Assembly: GCA_039920865.1 (NCBI GenBank)
Contig: JBDSCZ010000181.1
Coordinates: forward strand, 1-19,553
Direction of reading: 5' to 3'
DNA length: 19,553 nucleotides
Source of the DNA: AVCC01 sp039920865
GTDB taxonomy: Bacteria > Pseudomonadota > Gammaproteobacteria > Burkholderiales > Burkholderiaceae_D
Shown here: piece after piece, positions 7,383-15,869 of the stretch
How the letters are laid out: every line of letters begins with the position of its first letter
Numbering within the stretch: the first letter of the stretch is position 1
Made by a program: the position numbers and the translations under genes
The notes under the pieces: generated by a model
What the model saw: the letters and a program-made list of their open reading frames with translations, nothing else
Told to the model about the DNA's origin: nothing
Databases searched by the model: none

Positions 7383-7745
7383 ATGCCAAATCAATGGAAA
7401 GTCATTTGCAAGGTTGCCGATATTCCGGTACTGGGTGCACGCGTGGTGCAACGTGACGCGAAACCGGACGTAGCGATCTTCCGCAACAGCGAGGACAAGA
7501 TATTCGCGCTGGTGGACCGTTGCCCGCACAAGGGTGGACCGCTGTCGCAGGGCATCGTGTACGGCGAGCGGGTCGCCTGTCCATTGCACAACTGGAACAT
7601 CGAACTCGATTCCGGCTGTGCCGCCGCGCCGGATGTCGGCTGCGCGCAAAAATTCAGCGTCAAGGTCGAGGCCGGCGATGTGTATCTGGACGTAGTCGAA
7701 TTAGCTTCGCTGGCGATCGAGGTTGCCGCTGTTGTGGCTGAATGA
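7383..7745 (+). CDS. nirD: nitrite reductase small subunit, Rieske-type
   Basis: A 120-residue soluble partner of NirB. It is a Rieske-fold protein with a complete [2Fe-2S] ligand set: C47 and H49 in CPHKGGPLSQG, and C66 and H69 in CPLHNW. Some NirD proteins have lost these ligands, so the intact set is worth noting. The start is well supported by GAGGAA seven bases before the ATG. The last codons overlap the next gene by ATGA (7742-7745), indicating translational coupling to the nitrate reductase, whereas the gap to nirB is long. Regulation is presumably through the sigma-54 promoter ahead of nirB. Confidence 0.95.
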   Translation: MPNQWKVICKVADIPVLGARVVQRDAKPDVAIFRNSEDKIFALVDRCPHKGGPLSQGIVYGERVACPLHNWNIELDSGCAAAPDVGCAQKFSVKVEAGDVYLDVVELASLAIEVAAVVAE

Positions 7746-10597
7746 ATCAATCGATGCCCGCTCAACTCACCCACCCTCATCCCGGCCTTCTCCCTGAGGG
7801 AGCAGGTGAGAACGGGCGCAGCGGCGCTGCGCAGTTTCGAACGGAAGCCAAGGCAACTTGCTGCTACTGCGGCGTCGGGTGCGGCGTCATCGTCGAGACC
7901 GATGGCGCGCAGGTTACCAGTGTGCGTGGCGATCCCGAGCACCCGGCCAACTTCGGCCGCTTGTGCACCAAGGGCAGCACGCTGCATCTGACCGCCAATC
8001 CGCTGCTGCAGCAGCAGGCGCGCGCGCTATATCCGGAACTGCGCAGCGCGCGCACTGCGCCGCGCGTGCGGGCCAGTTGGGATCAGACGCTGGACGCGAT
8101 CGCGCAACAATTCTTCAATACGATCAACAAGTATGGGCCGGACAGCGTCGGCTTCTATATCTCCGGCCAGTTATTGACTGAAGATTATTACGTCTTCAAC
8201 AAGCTGGCCAAAGGCTTGATCGGCACCAACAATATCGACAGCAACTCGCGCCTGTGCATGTCGAGCGCGGTGGCCGGCTACAAGCAGACGCTGGGCGCCG
8301 ATGCGCCGCCCGCCTGTTATGAAGATATCGAGCAGGCCGAGCTGATTTTCATCGTCGGCTCCAACACCGCGTATGCGCATCCGATCCTGTATCGGCGCAT
8401 CGAGGATGCGCGCAAGAACAACCCGCAGCTGAAAGTCATTGTCGCCGATCCGCGCCGCACCGATACCGCGCGCGAAGCCGATCTGTTCCTGCCGATCCTG
8501 CCGGGCACAGACGTCGCGCTGTTCAACGGCATGCTGCATATCTGTCTGTGGGAAGACCTGATCGACAGCGCCTATATCGACGCCCATACCGAAGGCTTTG
8601 CCGAACTGAAGCAGACGGTACGGGAATACACGCCCAAATATGTGGCCGAGGTGTGCGGCATCAGCGAAGCCGATCTGGTGCAGGCGGCGCAATGGTTCGG
8701 CCGTTCCAAAGCCACCTTGTCGCTGTATTGCCAGGGCCTGAACCAGTCGTCTTCCGGCACCGCCAAGAATGCGGCGCTGATCAACCTGCATCTGGCCACG
8801 CACCAGATCGGCAAGCCAGGCGCCGGGCCGTTTTCACTGACCGGCCAGCCGAATGCGATGGGTGGGCGCGAAGTCGGCGGCATGGCCAATCTGCTGTCGG
8901 CCCACCGCGACCTGGCCAATCCCGAACATCGCGCCGAAGTGGCGAAGTTGTGGGGTATCGACCAGGTGCCGGCAACGCCGGGCAAGACCGCCATCGAAAT
9001 GTTCGAGGCGGTGCGCAGCGGCGAGATCAAGCTGCTGTGGATCGCCTGCACCAACCCCGCGCAATCGATGCCGGACCAGAAGCTGGTGCGCGCAGCGCTG
9101 AAAAAGGCCGAGCTGGTGATCGTGCAGGAGGCCTACCAGACCACCGCGACGGTGGAGTTCGCCGACGTGCTGCTGCCGGCGACCAGTTGGAGCGAGAAGG
9201 ATGGCACCGTCACCAACTCCGAGCGCCGCATCACCCGCCTCAAGCCGGTGCTGCCGAAGCCGGCCGAGACCCGCCACGACTGGGAAATCGTCATCGACTT
9301 CGCGCGCAGGCTGGAACTGTTGATGGGCAAGAGCAACACGCTGTTTCCATATGCGGGCGCGGAACAGATCTGGAATGAGCACCGCGAAACCACGCGCGGA
9401 CGCGATCTCGATATCACCGGCCTGTCGTTCGACATCCTGGAGCAGCGGGGGCCGCAGCAATGGCCGTTCCCGCACGGCGCGGTGACTGGCAAGCAGCGGC
9501 TGTACCAAGACGGCATTTTTCCGACCGCCAGCGGACGCGCCAAATTCGTGCATGCCGTGTATCAGCCGGTGGCCGAAGCGGTCGATGCGCGCTACCCGTT
9601 TCATTTGACGACAGGACGGCTGCGCGACCAGTGGCACGGCATGAGCCGCACCGGTACCGTCGCGCAGCTGTTTGCGCACGCATCCGAGCCGTCGGTCGTG
9701 ATGTCGCCACTCGACATGGAACGCCGCCTGATCAAGAGCGGCGAGCTGGTGCATGTGACCAGCAAGCGCGGTTCGCAAATACTGCCGGCGGTGGCCGGTG
9801 CCGAGATGCGCGCCGGGCAGGCGTTCATCGCGATGCACTGGGGCGAGGAATACCTGTCCGGCCGCGGCCATGACGGCGCTGGCACCTATGGCGTGAACGC
9901 GCTGACACTGCCGACGGTCGATCCGGTGTCCAAACAGCCGGAGCTCAAGCATGCGGCGGTCAAGATTCTGAAGGCCGAGTTGGCCTGGCGTTTTCTAGTG
10001 TTCGGCTGGGTCGATGCGTCGCAAGTGCTGGCCTTGCAATCGGCACTGCGGCCCTATCTGCGCCGTTTCAGCTATGCGTCCTGCACGCTGTTCGGGCGCG
10101 AAAAAGTCGGCGTGCTGTTTCGCGCCGCCGATGATTACGTAGCCGACGCAGCGCTGGTCAAGGAAATCGAATCCCGATTCGGTATCGAAGGTGCCGGCGT
10201 GTTGCGCTACGACGATGCCAAGCGCGGCAATGCGCGCCATATCCTGGTGCAGGACGGCAAGCTGGCAGCGGTTTCTCTGGCTGGAGATATGTCGGCGGAG
10301 TCCTGGCTGAAGCAATATCTTGAAATTGGACAGCCGGTTGCCGCCTTGGGGCGCATGTTGTTGATCCCTTCGACCAAGGCGCCGCAAGGATTCAAGGCGC
10401 GCGGCCGCATCGTCTGCAACTGCTTCAATGTGGCGGAAACCGAAATCAACGATGCGCTGAATGCGGCGCCGGGTGCAGCAGACGTACTGTTGGCTGGACT
10501 GCAGGACAAACTCAAATGCGGCACCAACTGCGGTTCCTGCATGCCCGAGTTAAAGCAGATGGTGCTGGCGCGCGAGGCAATCGCAAAAGCCGCATGA
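7742..10597 (+). CDS. nasA: assimilatory nitrate reductase, large catalytic subunit (Mo-bis-MGD) with C-terminal BFD domain
   Basis: Cytoplasmic reduction of nitrate to nitrite, supplying NirBD. 951 residues. The N-terminal [4Fe-4S] site has C40, C43, C47 and C75 (CCYCGVGCG and RLCTKGS). The molybdopterin oxidoreductase core follows (SNSRLCMSSA, FIVGSNTAYAHPI, QGLNQSSSGTAKNAALINLH, GQPNAMGGREVGGMANLLSA), then the molybdopterin-dinucleotide-binding domain from FHLTTGRLRDQWHG. A linker module and a BFD-type [2Fe-2S] domain end the protein (CNC at 892-894, CGTNCGSC at 926-933), the layout of Klebsiella-type NasA. The N-terminus is extended by ~35 residues relative to the usual start just before the first cysteine. 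Part of the extension is encoded by a REP-like palindrome (see 7766-7810). Start overlaps nirD. The symbol could equally be nasC by other naming schemes. Confidence 0.95.
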   Translation: MNQSMPAQLTHPHPGLLPEGAGENGRSGAAQFRTEAKATCCYCGVGCGVIVETDGAQVTSVRGDPEHPANFGRLCTKGSTLHLTANPLLQQQARALYPELRSARTAPRVRASWDQTLDAIAQQFFNTINKYGPDSVGFYISGQLLTEDYYVFNKLAKGLIGTNNIDSNSRLCMSSAVAGYKQTLGADAPPACYEDIEQAELIFIVGSNTAYAHPILYRRIEDARKNNPQLKVIVADPRRTDTAREADLFLPILPGTDVALFNGMLHICLWEDLIDSAYIDAHTEGFAELKQTVREYTPKYVAEVCGISEADLVQAAQWFGRSKATLSLYCQGLNQSSSGTAKNAALINLHLATHQIGKPGAGPFSLTGQPNAMGGREVGGMANLLSAHRDLANPEHRAEVAKLWGIDQVPATPGKTAIEMFEAVRSGEIKLLWIACTNPAQSMPDQKLVRAALKKAELVIVQEAYQTTATVEFADVLLPATSWSEKDGTVTNSERRITRLKPVLPKPAETRHDWEIVIDFARRLELLMGKSNTLFPYAGAEQIWNEHRETTRGRDLDITGLSFDILEQRGPQQWPFPHGAVTGKQRLYQDGIFPTASGRAKFVHAVYQPVAEAVDARYPFHLTTGRLRDQWHGMSRTGTVAQLFAHASEPSVVMSPLDMERRLIKSGELVHVTSKRGSQILPAVAGAEMRAGQAFIAMHWGEEYLSGRGHDGAGTYGVNALTLPTVDPVSKQPELKHAAVKILKAELAWRFLVFGWVDASQVLALQSALRPYLRRFSYASCTLFGREKVGVLFRAADDYVADAALVKEIESRFGIEGAGVLRYDDAKRGNARHILVQDGKLAAVSLAGDMSAESWLKQYLEIGQPVAALGRMLLIPSTKAPQGFKARGRIVCNCFNVAETEINDALNAAPGAADVLLAGLQDKLKCGTNCGSCMPELKQMVLAREAIAKAA
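7766..7810 (+). repeat. REP-like palindrome inside the nitrate reductase reading frame
   Basis: CTCAC (7766-7770) mirrors GTGAG (7806-7810), and CTCCC-TGA-GGGAG (7790-7802) forms the inner stem. The sequence CCCTCATCCCGGCCTTCTCC is the style of extragenic palindromic repeats found scattered in many proteobacterial genomes. Here it is translated in frame as residues ~9-23 (LTHPHPGLLPEGAGE) of the reductase, before its first iron-sulphur cysteine. Confidence 0.6.
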
Positions 10598-10643
10598 CAA
10601 TACCTGCCGGGGCCGGCCTTGCATGAATCGGTATAATTCGCGC

Positions 10644-11639
10644 ATGGAAAATGCACAAACAACTGAACATTTTGCGGCGGCCCGCTTCATCAAGGTGATC
10701 GGACGCGGCAAGGATGGCGCCCGCAGCCTGTCGCGCGCAGATGCACACGATATGTATGCGGCAATGCTGGACCGGCGCATTTCGGATCTCGAACTGGGCG
10801 GGATATTGCTGGCTATGCGTATCAAGGGCGAGTCGGTCGATGAAATCGCCGGCTTCCTCGATGCGGCAGAAGCATCGCTCAAACAATTGTCGGTGCCGGG
10901 TGAGCTATCGGTATCGTCAACCTTTGCACCGATTGTGATTCCGAGTTACAACGGTTCGCGCAAAATGGCGAACCTGACGCCTCTGCTGGCGCTGCTGCTG
11001 GCGCAGCAAGGCGTGCCGGTGCTGGTGCACGGGATCACGCAGGATCCGGGTCGCGTGACCACGGCCGAGATTTTCGCGGCGTTGGGTCTGGCCCACGCGC
11101 AGAGCGTGCAGCAAGCCGAGGCTTGCTTCGCACGGCACCAGCCCGCTTTCATGCCGATCGCGGTGTTGGCGCCAGAGATGGCGAGCCTGCTGGAAACCCG
11201 GCGCATATTGGGCGTGCGCAATTCGACCCATACGCTGGTCAAGATCATGCAGCCGTTCAAGGGCCCGGCTTTGCGTTTGGTGTCGTACACGCATCCTGAA
11301 TATCTGGCCATGTTGAGCAGCTATTTTTCGACTGCAGCGCCAGCCGCGCGCGGCGACGCTTTCCTGATGCGCGGAACAGAAGGGGAAACCGTGGCGAACG
11401 CCCGACGCGCCCAGCAAATCGATTGGTACCATTCCGGAAAATGCATGACGCTGGTGCAAACCCAGCCCACCGCTGAGGCAGACATCACCTTGCCCGAAGC
11501 GCCAGATGCAGCCTCGACCGCACGCTGGACCGAAGCGGTATTGCGTCGGGAACAACCGGTGCCCGCCACCATTGCCGAGCAGGTCAGACATTGCGTACAG
11601 GTTTCCAGGCAATTGCAAACCGATCGATTGAAGCAATAA
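10644..11639 (+). CDS. ybiB: YbiB-like protein (TrpD2, anthranilate phosphoribosyltransferase-fold nucleic-acid-binding family)
   Basis: 331 residues. The N-terminal helical domain carries IGRGKDGARSLSRADAHDMY and DLELGGILLAMRIKGES, typical of YbiB/TrpD2 rather than of true TrpD. The C-terminal part has the phosphoribosyltransferase-like fold (PSYNGSRKMANLTPLLALLL, VHGITQDPGRVTTAEIFAALG, LGVRNSTHTLVKIMQPF). Known YbiB proteins bind DNA/RNA and lack transferase activity; E. coli ybiB is in the LexA regulon. No LexA box is visible here. The start is uncertain: ATG 10623 in the same frame would add seven residues. Between the two lies TATAAT (10632-10637). Neither ATG has a good ribosome-binding site. 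The gene begins 25-46 bases after nasA, so it is probably co-transcribed; any functional link to nitrate assimilation is unproven. Confidence 0.88.
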   Translation: MENAQTTEHFAAARFIKVIGRGKDGARSLSRADAHDMYAAMLDRRISDLELGGILLAMRIKGESVDEIAGFLDAAEASLKQLSVPGELSVSSTFAPIVIPSYNGSRKMANLTPLLALLLAQQGVPVLVHGITQDPGRVTTAEIFAALGLAHAQSVQQAEACFARHQPAFMPIAVLAPEMASLLETRRILGVRNSTHTLVKIMQPFKGPALRLVSYTHPEYLAMLSSYFSTAAPAARGDAFLMRGTEGETVANARRAQQIDWYHSGKCMTLVQTQPTAEADITLPEAPDAASTARWTEAVLRREQPVPATIAEQVRHCVQVSRQLQTDRLKQ

Positions 11640-11652
11640 GACTTTCCCGGAT

Positions 11653-12861
11653 ATGACAAAAAAATATGAGGTCGCCGTAATCGGCGCCGGTGCCGCCGGC
11701 ATGATGTGCGCAGCAGTGGCCGGCCAGCGCGGCAAAAGCGTGGTGTTGATCGATCATGCCACGCGTCTGGCAGAGAAAATCCGCATCTCCGGCGGAGGCC
11801 GTTGCAATTTCACCAACATCGACGCCGGCCCGCAGAATTTTCTGTCAGGCAATCCCCATTTCTGCAAAAGTGCGCTGTCGCGCTACACGCCGCAGGATTT
11901 CCTCGCTTTGATGAAGCGTCACCGTATCGCGCATCACGAGAAGCACAAAGGCCAGCTTTTTTGCGACGATACGGCCGAAGACATCATCAGGATGCTGAAA
12001 GCCGAATGTGACCTGGGTAATGTGCACTGGCAGATGCCCTGCAGCGTCAGCACCATTAGCCAAGCCGACGGCGGTTTTGTGCTGACGACCAGCGCCGGCA
12101 ACATAGCGGCTGATATAGTGGTCGACAGCGTCGTGCTTGCCACCGGCGGACTTTCCATCCCGAAAATCGGCGCTACCGATTTCGCGTATCGGATCGCACG
12201 CCATTTCGGCATCAAGCTGGTGGAACCGCGGCCGGCATTGGTGCCGCTGACTTTCGATTTATCCGAATGGCAGCCTTTCGTTGCGCTGGCCGGAATTGCA
12301 TTGCCAGTCGAGATCAGTGCAGGCGACAAGAAAAACCGCGGCAGTTTTCGCGAAGACCTGTTGTTTACCCATCGCGGCCTGTCCGGCCCTGCCGTATTGC
12401 AGATTTCCAGCTATTGGCAGCCGGGCGCGCAGCTCACCATCAATTTATTGCCCGATATGGATGTCGCGCAAACTCTGATCGAGGGCAAGTCGACACTCAA
12501 AAGGAATCTGGGCAACACCCTGTCGCAATGGCTGCCGGCGCGATTAGTGGACGGTTGGCTGCAGATAAAAGGGTTTCAATCCGACGCGCGCATCGCCGAC
12601 ATGACCGACAAGCAATTGCGCTTGTTGGGAGAGTCGCTCAATGCCTGGGTCATTACGCCGGACGGTTCCGAAGGCTATCGCAAGGCGGAAGTCACGTTGG
12701 GCGGGATCGACACACGCGAGTTGTCACAACAGACCATGATGGCAAGCAAAATACCGGGCCTGTTTTTCATAGGAGAATCGGTAGACGTGACCGGCTGGCT
12801 GGGCGGCTATAATTTTCAGTGGGCATGGTCGTCCGGGGTTGCTGCGGGCATGTCGGTTTGA
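11653..12861 (+). CDS. NAD(P)/FAD-dependent oxidoreductase, HI0933/YhiN/BaiN family
   Basis: 402-residue soluble flavoprotein. Rossmann FAD site VIGAGAAGMM (9-18), then the family signature RISGGGRCNFTN (44-55). The middle has VVLATGGLSIPKIGATDFAY, and the C-terminal FAD-closing motif is GESVDVTGWLGGYNFQWAWS, with a Gly-rich loop ending at SSGVAAGMSV. These match the HI0933-like family (E. coli YhiN, clostridial BaiN). The physiological substrate is generally unknown; a bile-acid reductase role has been proposed for one member but should not be carried over here. It starts 13 bases after ybiB, suggesting co-transcription, with only a weak ribosome-binding site. No clear terminator follows, and the rpsU promoter lies about 70 bases downstream. 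Confidence 0.92.
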   Translation: MTKKYEVAVIGAGAAGMMCAAVAGQRGKSVVLIDHATRLAEKIRISGGGRCNFTNIDAGPQNFLSGNPHFCKSALSRYTPQDFLALMKRHRIAHHEKHKGQLFCDDTAEDIIRMLKAECDLGNVHWQMPCSVSTISQADGGFVLTTSAGNIAADIVVDSVVLATGGLSIPKIGATDFAYRIARHFGIKLVEPRPALVPLTFDLSEWQPFVALAGIALPVEISAGDKKNRGSFREDLLFTHRGLSGPAVLQISSYWQPGAQLTINLLPDMDVAQTLIEGKSTLKRNLGNTLSQWLPARLVDGWLQIKGFQSDARIADMTDKQLRLLGESLNAWVITPDGSEGYRKAEVTLGGIDTRELSQQTMMASKIPGLFFIGESVDVTGWLGGYNFQWAWSSGVAAGMSV

Positions 12862-12929
12862 TTCGACTTGCCTGTGTCGCTAGGGGGAGACAATTTCTGG
12901 TTAAAAGACTTTCATCAATCGGGAAGGTC

Positions 12930-12938
12930 TGCTAGAAT
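12930..12938 (+). promoter_or_regulatory. extended -10 promoter for rpsU
   Basis: TG-C-TAGAAT (TG at 12930-12931, hexamer 12933-12938) is an extended -10 box about 40 bases before the rpsU ATG. No good -35 hexamer is seen at 16-18 bases upstream, consistent with extended -10 dependence. It is the most likely start of the rpsU-yqeY-dnaG-rpoD transcript. Confidence 0.55.
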
Positions 12939-12977
12939 TACCGTCTTCTCCTAAAATCATCGTTTGAATTTACATAC

Positions 12978-13190
12978 ATGACAACAATTCGCCTTAAAGA
13001 AAACGAGCCGTTCGAAGTCGCAATGCGTCGCTTCAAGCGCACTATTGAAAAAACCGGTTTGTTGACCGATCTGCGGGCGCGTGAGTTTTACGAGAAGCCA
13101 ACTGCAGAGCGCAAGCGCAAGCTTGCTGCCGCAGTCAAGCGCCACTACAAGCGCATTCGTAGCCAGCAGCTGCCGAAAAAGCTGTTCTAA
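12978..13190 (+). CDS. rpsU: 30S ribosomal protein bS21
   Basis: 70 residues, the normal length. Begins MTTIRLKENEPFEVAMRRFK and ends in the very basic RHYKRIRSQQLPKKLF; the core AREFYEKPTAERKRKLAAAV is near-invariant in betaproteobacteria. bS21 sits beside the anti-Shine-Dalgarno end of 16S rRNA and helps initiation. The gene heads the classic macromolecular synthesis cluster. The leader before the ATG (CGTTTGAATTTACATAC) shows no purine-rich ribosome-binding site, which is unusual for a ribosomal protein gene and interesting given what bS21 does. Two hairpins, the second a terminator, follow its stop codon. Confidence 0.97.
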   Translation: MTTIRLKENEPFEVAMRRFKRTIEKTGLLTDLRAREFYEKPTAERKRKLAAAVKRHYKRIRSQQLPKKLF

Positions 13191-13198
13191 TTTTTCAC

Positions 13199-13256
13199 CC
13201 GCACGTTTGTGCGGCTGGATTGAAAACCCGCTCCGGTCGTTCCGCTGCGGGTTTTT
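13199..13256 (+). terminator. tandem hairpins and intrinsic terminator/attenuator between rpsU and yqeY
   Basis: First hairpin CCGCAC-GTTT-GTGCGG (13199-13214). Second: AAAACCCGC/GCGGGTTTT (13223-13231 with 13247-13255) ending in a five-T run. The second is a good Rho-independent terminator. Because yqeY, dnaG and rpoD follow in the same direction, partial termination here would let abundant rpsU message fade into lower dnaG/rpoD expression, as established for the E. coli operon. Confidence 0.85.
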
Positions 13257-13285
13257 GCGTTTATTAAATTGAAATGGAGCTTGAT

Positions 13286-13735
13286 ATGGGACTGAAAGAA
13301 CAAATTACCGACGACATGAAGGCCGCAATGCGTGCCAAGGATAGCGTCAAGCTGGGTGCTATTCGCATGCTGACTGCGGCAATCAAGCAAAAAGAGGTCG
13401 ATGAGCGTATCGCAGTGACGGACGCGCATGTTCTTGCCATCGTTGAAAAAATGATCAAGCAGCGCAAGGATTCGATCAGCCAGTTCGAGGCCGGCGGCCG
13501 TCAGGATCTGGCCGATATTGAAAAAGTCGAGCTGGCAATCCTTTCAGTCTACATGCCGGAAGCGCTCTCTGACGCCGAAGTGCAGGCTGCTGTAGATGCT
13601 GCCATTACTGAAACCGGCGCTGCCGGACCGCAGGATATGGGTAAATTGATGGCAGTACTGAAGCCGAAGCTGGCAGGACGTGCCGACATGACGGCGGTAT
13701 CGGCATTGGTTAAGGTTGCTTTAAGTAAGGCCTGA
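13286..13735 (+). CDS. yqeY: GatB/YqeY domain-containing protein
   Basis: 149 residues. Starts MGLKEQITDDMKAAMRAKDS, continues LGAIRMLTAAIKQKEVDER and QRKDSISQFEAGGRQDLADI, and ends with MGKLMAVLKPKLAGRADMTA. These are typical YqeY sequences, related to the C-terminal tRNA-binding tail of the GatB amidotransferase subunit. A role in tRNA-linked metabolism is suspected in the family, but the function is not settled. I chose ATG 13286 because GGAG sits six bases before it; the earlier in-frame ATG 13274 itself overlaps that ribosome-binding site. It stands in the usual place between rpsU and dnaG. Confidence 0.94.
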   Translation: MGLKEQITDDMKAAMRAKDSVKLGAIRMLTAAIKQKEVDERIAVTDAHVLAIVEKMIKQRKDSISQFEAGGRQDLADIEKVELAILSVYMPEALSDAEVQAAVDAAITETGAAGPQDMGKLMAVLKPKLAGRADMTAVSALVKVALSKA

Positions 13736-13764
13736 ACGGCTGATTGCGGCAGGCTTCAATCAAT

Positions 13765-15558
13765 ATGATTCCACAATCTTTCATTCAGGATTTGCTCAGC
13801 CGCGTCGACATCGTCGAGGTGGTCGGGCGTTACGTGCCGCTGAAGAAGGGCGGCGCCAACTTCATGGGCTTGTGTCCGTTCCATAACGAGAAATCGCCCA
13901 GTTTTACCGTTAGTCCGACCAAGCAGTTTTATCATTGCTTTGGCTGCGGTGTGCACGGAACCGCGATCGGGTTTTTGATGGAGTATTCCGGTTCGGGCTT
14001 TGTCGATGCAGTCAAGGATCTGGCGCAGAATGTCGGCTTGGCGGTTCCGGAGCAGGATCGTCTGCTACCTGCCCAGCGTGCCGAGGCGCAGGCAAAAAAC
14101 ATCGCGCTTACTGATGTGATGACGCAGGCCTGTGATTTTTATCGCGGTGAACTGCGTAGTGCCGAGCGGGCAATTGCTTATTTGAAAAGGCGCGGATTGA
14201 CAGGCGAGGTGGCGGCTAGGTTCGGTTTGGGATACGCGCCCGATGGCTGGGATGGTTTGCGCGCGGTATTTCCCGATTACGATGCTGGGGCGCTGGTCGA
14301 GGCCGGCATGGTTATTGATAAGAGCGAAGAGCAGGGAGCGAGCCGGCGGCGCTATGATCGATTCCGTGACCGCATCATGTTTCCCATACGTAATGTAAAA
14401 GGGCAGGTGATCGGATTTGGCGGCAGGATTCTGGATAGCGGGGAACCGAAGTACTTGAATTCTCCCGAGACACCCTTATTTCAGAAAGGTCTGGAGTTGT
14501 ATGGTTTGTTCGAGGCGCGGCAGGCGATACGTGCTGCCGGTTATGTGTTGGTGACTGAGGGTTACATGGATGTTGTGGCGCTGGCGCAGCATGGTTTTCC
14601 GCAAACGGTTGCGACCCTCGGTACCGCATGTACGCCGACGCATGTACAGAAATTATTGCGACAGACCGATCATGTAGTGTTCAGCTTTGATGGCGATTCA
14701 GCCGGACGTCGAGCAGCACGGCGTGCGCTCGACGCATGCTTGCCTTTGGCTACCGACAACAAGGTCATTAAATTTTTGTTTTTGCCTACCGAACATGATC
14801 CGGATAGCTATGTGCGCGAATTAGGCGCGGAAGCTTTTTCACAACAGATTCAGGACGCGATGCCGCTGTCGCAGTTTCTTTTGAAGGAAGTGATTGGCGA
14901 TAATGATTTGGCAGCTCCGGAGGGGCGTGCGCGGGTGCAATTTGATGCCAAGCCTTTGTTGCAAGCAATGCCCGGATCCTCTTTGCGCTTGCAAATAGTA
15001 AGGAGCTTGTCGCAATTGACACTGACGACTGCTGCGGAAATTGAATCCCTGTTCGAGCTTGTCAATCCGGTATCCAGGACGCGCAAAGCGCCGCCAAAGA
15101 CCAGGCGTGCCGCTCCGATGGGGTTGGAGCACCAGATGATTCGTTTGCTGATCGCGCATCCGGCGTTGGCGGCAGAATTGGATGCGTCTGTGCTAGCAGC
15201 GGTGGCGCACATTTCGTCGGATAATGCGGCAATGTTGATGCAGTTGGTTGAGACCTGTCAGGCAATGGGGGCGAATGCGAATTTTGCAGCTTTGGCAGAG
15301 CAGTTGCGCGCTTCCGAGTCTGATTTTGATGCGGTGATAGCGGAGGTGGCGGCGCAACCCGAATCGGATGTGGATACTGTTCGCCTGGAGTTGGCTGGCG
15401 CTGTCAGGCAGACCAAAAGACAGGCGATTAAGGCTGAGTTGGATCAATTGTCAACTTCTGGCCAGAGTGTGGAAAATGTCCGTGTGCGTTATATGGAGTT
15501 GATGTCGCAACAAGATCAGTTGCGGCGTCAGGAAGATGCTGAAAAAGCAATGCGCTAA
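13765..15558 (+). CDS. dnaG: DNA primase
   Basis: 597 residues. Synthesises RNA primers at the replication fork with DnaB helicase. N-terminal zinc-binding domain has CHC2 ligands C37, H40, C58 and C61 (CPFHNEKSPSF...HCFGCG). The catalytic core has RIMFPIRNVKGQVIGFGGR. The Toprim motif has E265 in TEGYMDVVALAQHG, and D309 and D311 in FSFDGDSAGRRAARRAL. The C-terminal ~150 residues are the less conserved helicase-binding domain. ATG 13765 gives the standard family start MIPQSFIQDLLSRVDIVEVV; a TTG 21 bases upstream is in frame but adds residues not expected in the family. It starts 29 bases after yqeY. Confidence 0.97.
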   Translation: MIPQSFIQDLLSRVDIVEVVGRYVPLKKGGANFMGLCPFHNEKSPSFTVSPTKQFYHCFGCGVHGTAIGFLMEYSGSGFVDAVKDLAQNVGLAVPEQDRLLPAQRAEAQAKNIALTDVMTQACDFYRGELRSAERAIAYLKRRGLTGEVAARFGLGYAPDGWDGLRAVFPDYDAGALVEAGMVIDKSEEQGASRRRYDRFRDRIMFPIRNVKGQVIGFGGRILDSGEPKYLNSPETPLFQKGLELYGLFEARQAIRAAGYVLVTEGYMDVVALAQHGFPQTVATLGTACTPTHVQKLLRQTDHVVFSFDGDSAGRRAARRALDACLPLATDNKVIKFLFLPTEHDPDSYVRELGAEAFSQQIQDAMPLSQFLLKEVIGDNDLAAPEGRARVQFDAKPLLQAMPGSSLRLQIVRSLSQLTLTTAAEIESLFELVNPVSRTRKAPPKTRRAAPMGLEHQMIRLLIAHPALAAELDASVLAAVAHISSDNAAMLMQLVETCQAMGANANFAALAEQLRASESDFDAVIAEVAAQPESDVDTVRLELAGAVRQTKRQAIKAELDQLSTSGQSVENVRVRYMELMSQQDQLRRQEDAEKAMR

Positions 15559-15869
15559 TAGGATTGTTCAAGTATCTGAGGCGGGAGCACGGAGACGGCT
15601 CGGCACTTAATTTGAAATTATCGGCCCCTATTTAGGCTGATGCAAGCAGATTCCAGTTACTTGTTGGTTGGCTTGCCGGAAGCCAATATGGCTCAATATG
15701 CTATAATTTAAAGCTTTTAATTCAATGTCTTATCGCTTTGTGCCGCTGAAAATATGAGGAGTGCATTGCAATCAAAATAGTGATGTGGGTGGTATTGCCA
15801 TGCTGTGCGCGGTTAGACTTGTGGCAGTAAAGAAATATTTGAATTGGTGATTATTCCTTGGTGAGCGCA
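15559..15869 (+). promoter_or_regulatory. dnaG-rpoD spacer with extended -10 promoter for rpoD
   Basis: This 311-base gap has no credible gene. It holds TG-C-TATAAT (15699-15707), a perfect -10 hexamer with the TG extension, about 160 bases before the rpoD ATG. The -35 region is weak; TTGCCG at 15673-15678 is too far. rpoD can therefore be made independently of dnaG. A short open frame from ATG 15783 (15 codons) has no ribosome-binding site and I do not call it. Confidence 0.6.

Noticed and set aside
8834..9952. 372-codon minus-strand open frame opposite the nitrate reductase
   Set aside because: Same reasoning: it mirrors a conserved enzyme and shows no motif, signal or ribosome-binding site.
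15783..15830. Short leader-peptide-like frame before rpoD
   Set aside because: 15 codons, no ribosome-binding site, and no regulatory codon run or paired terminator/antiterminator.
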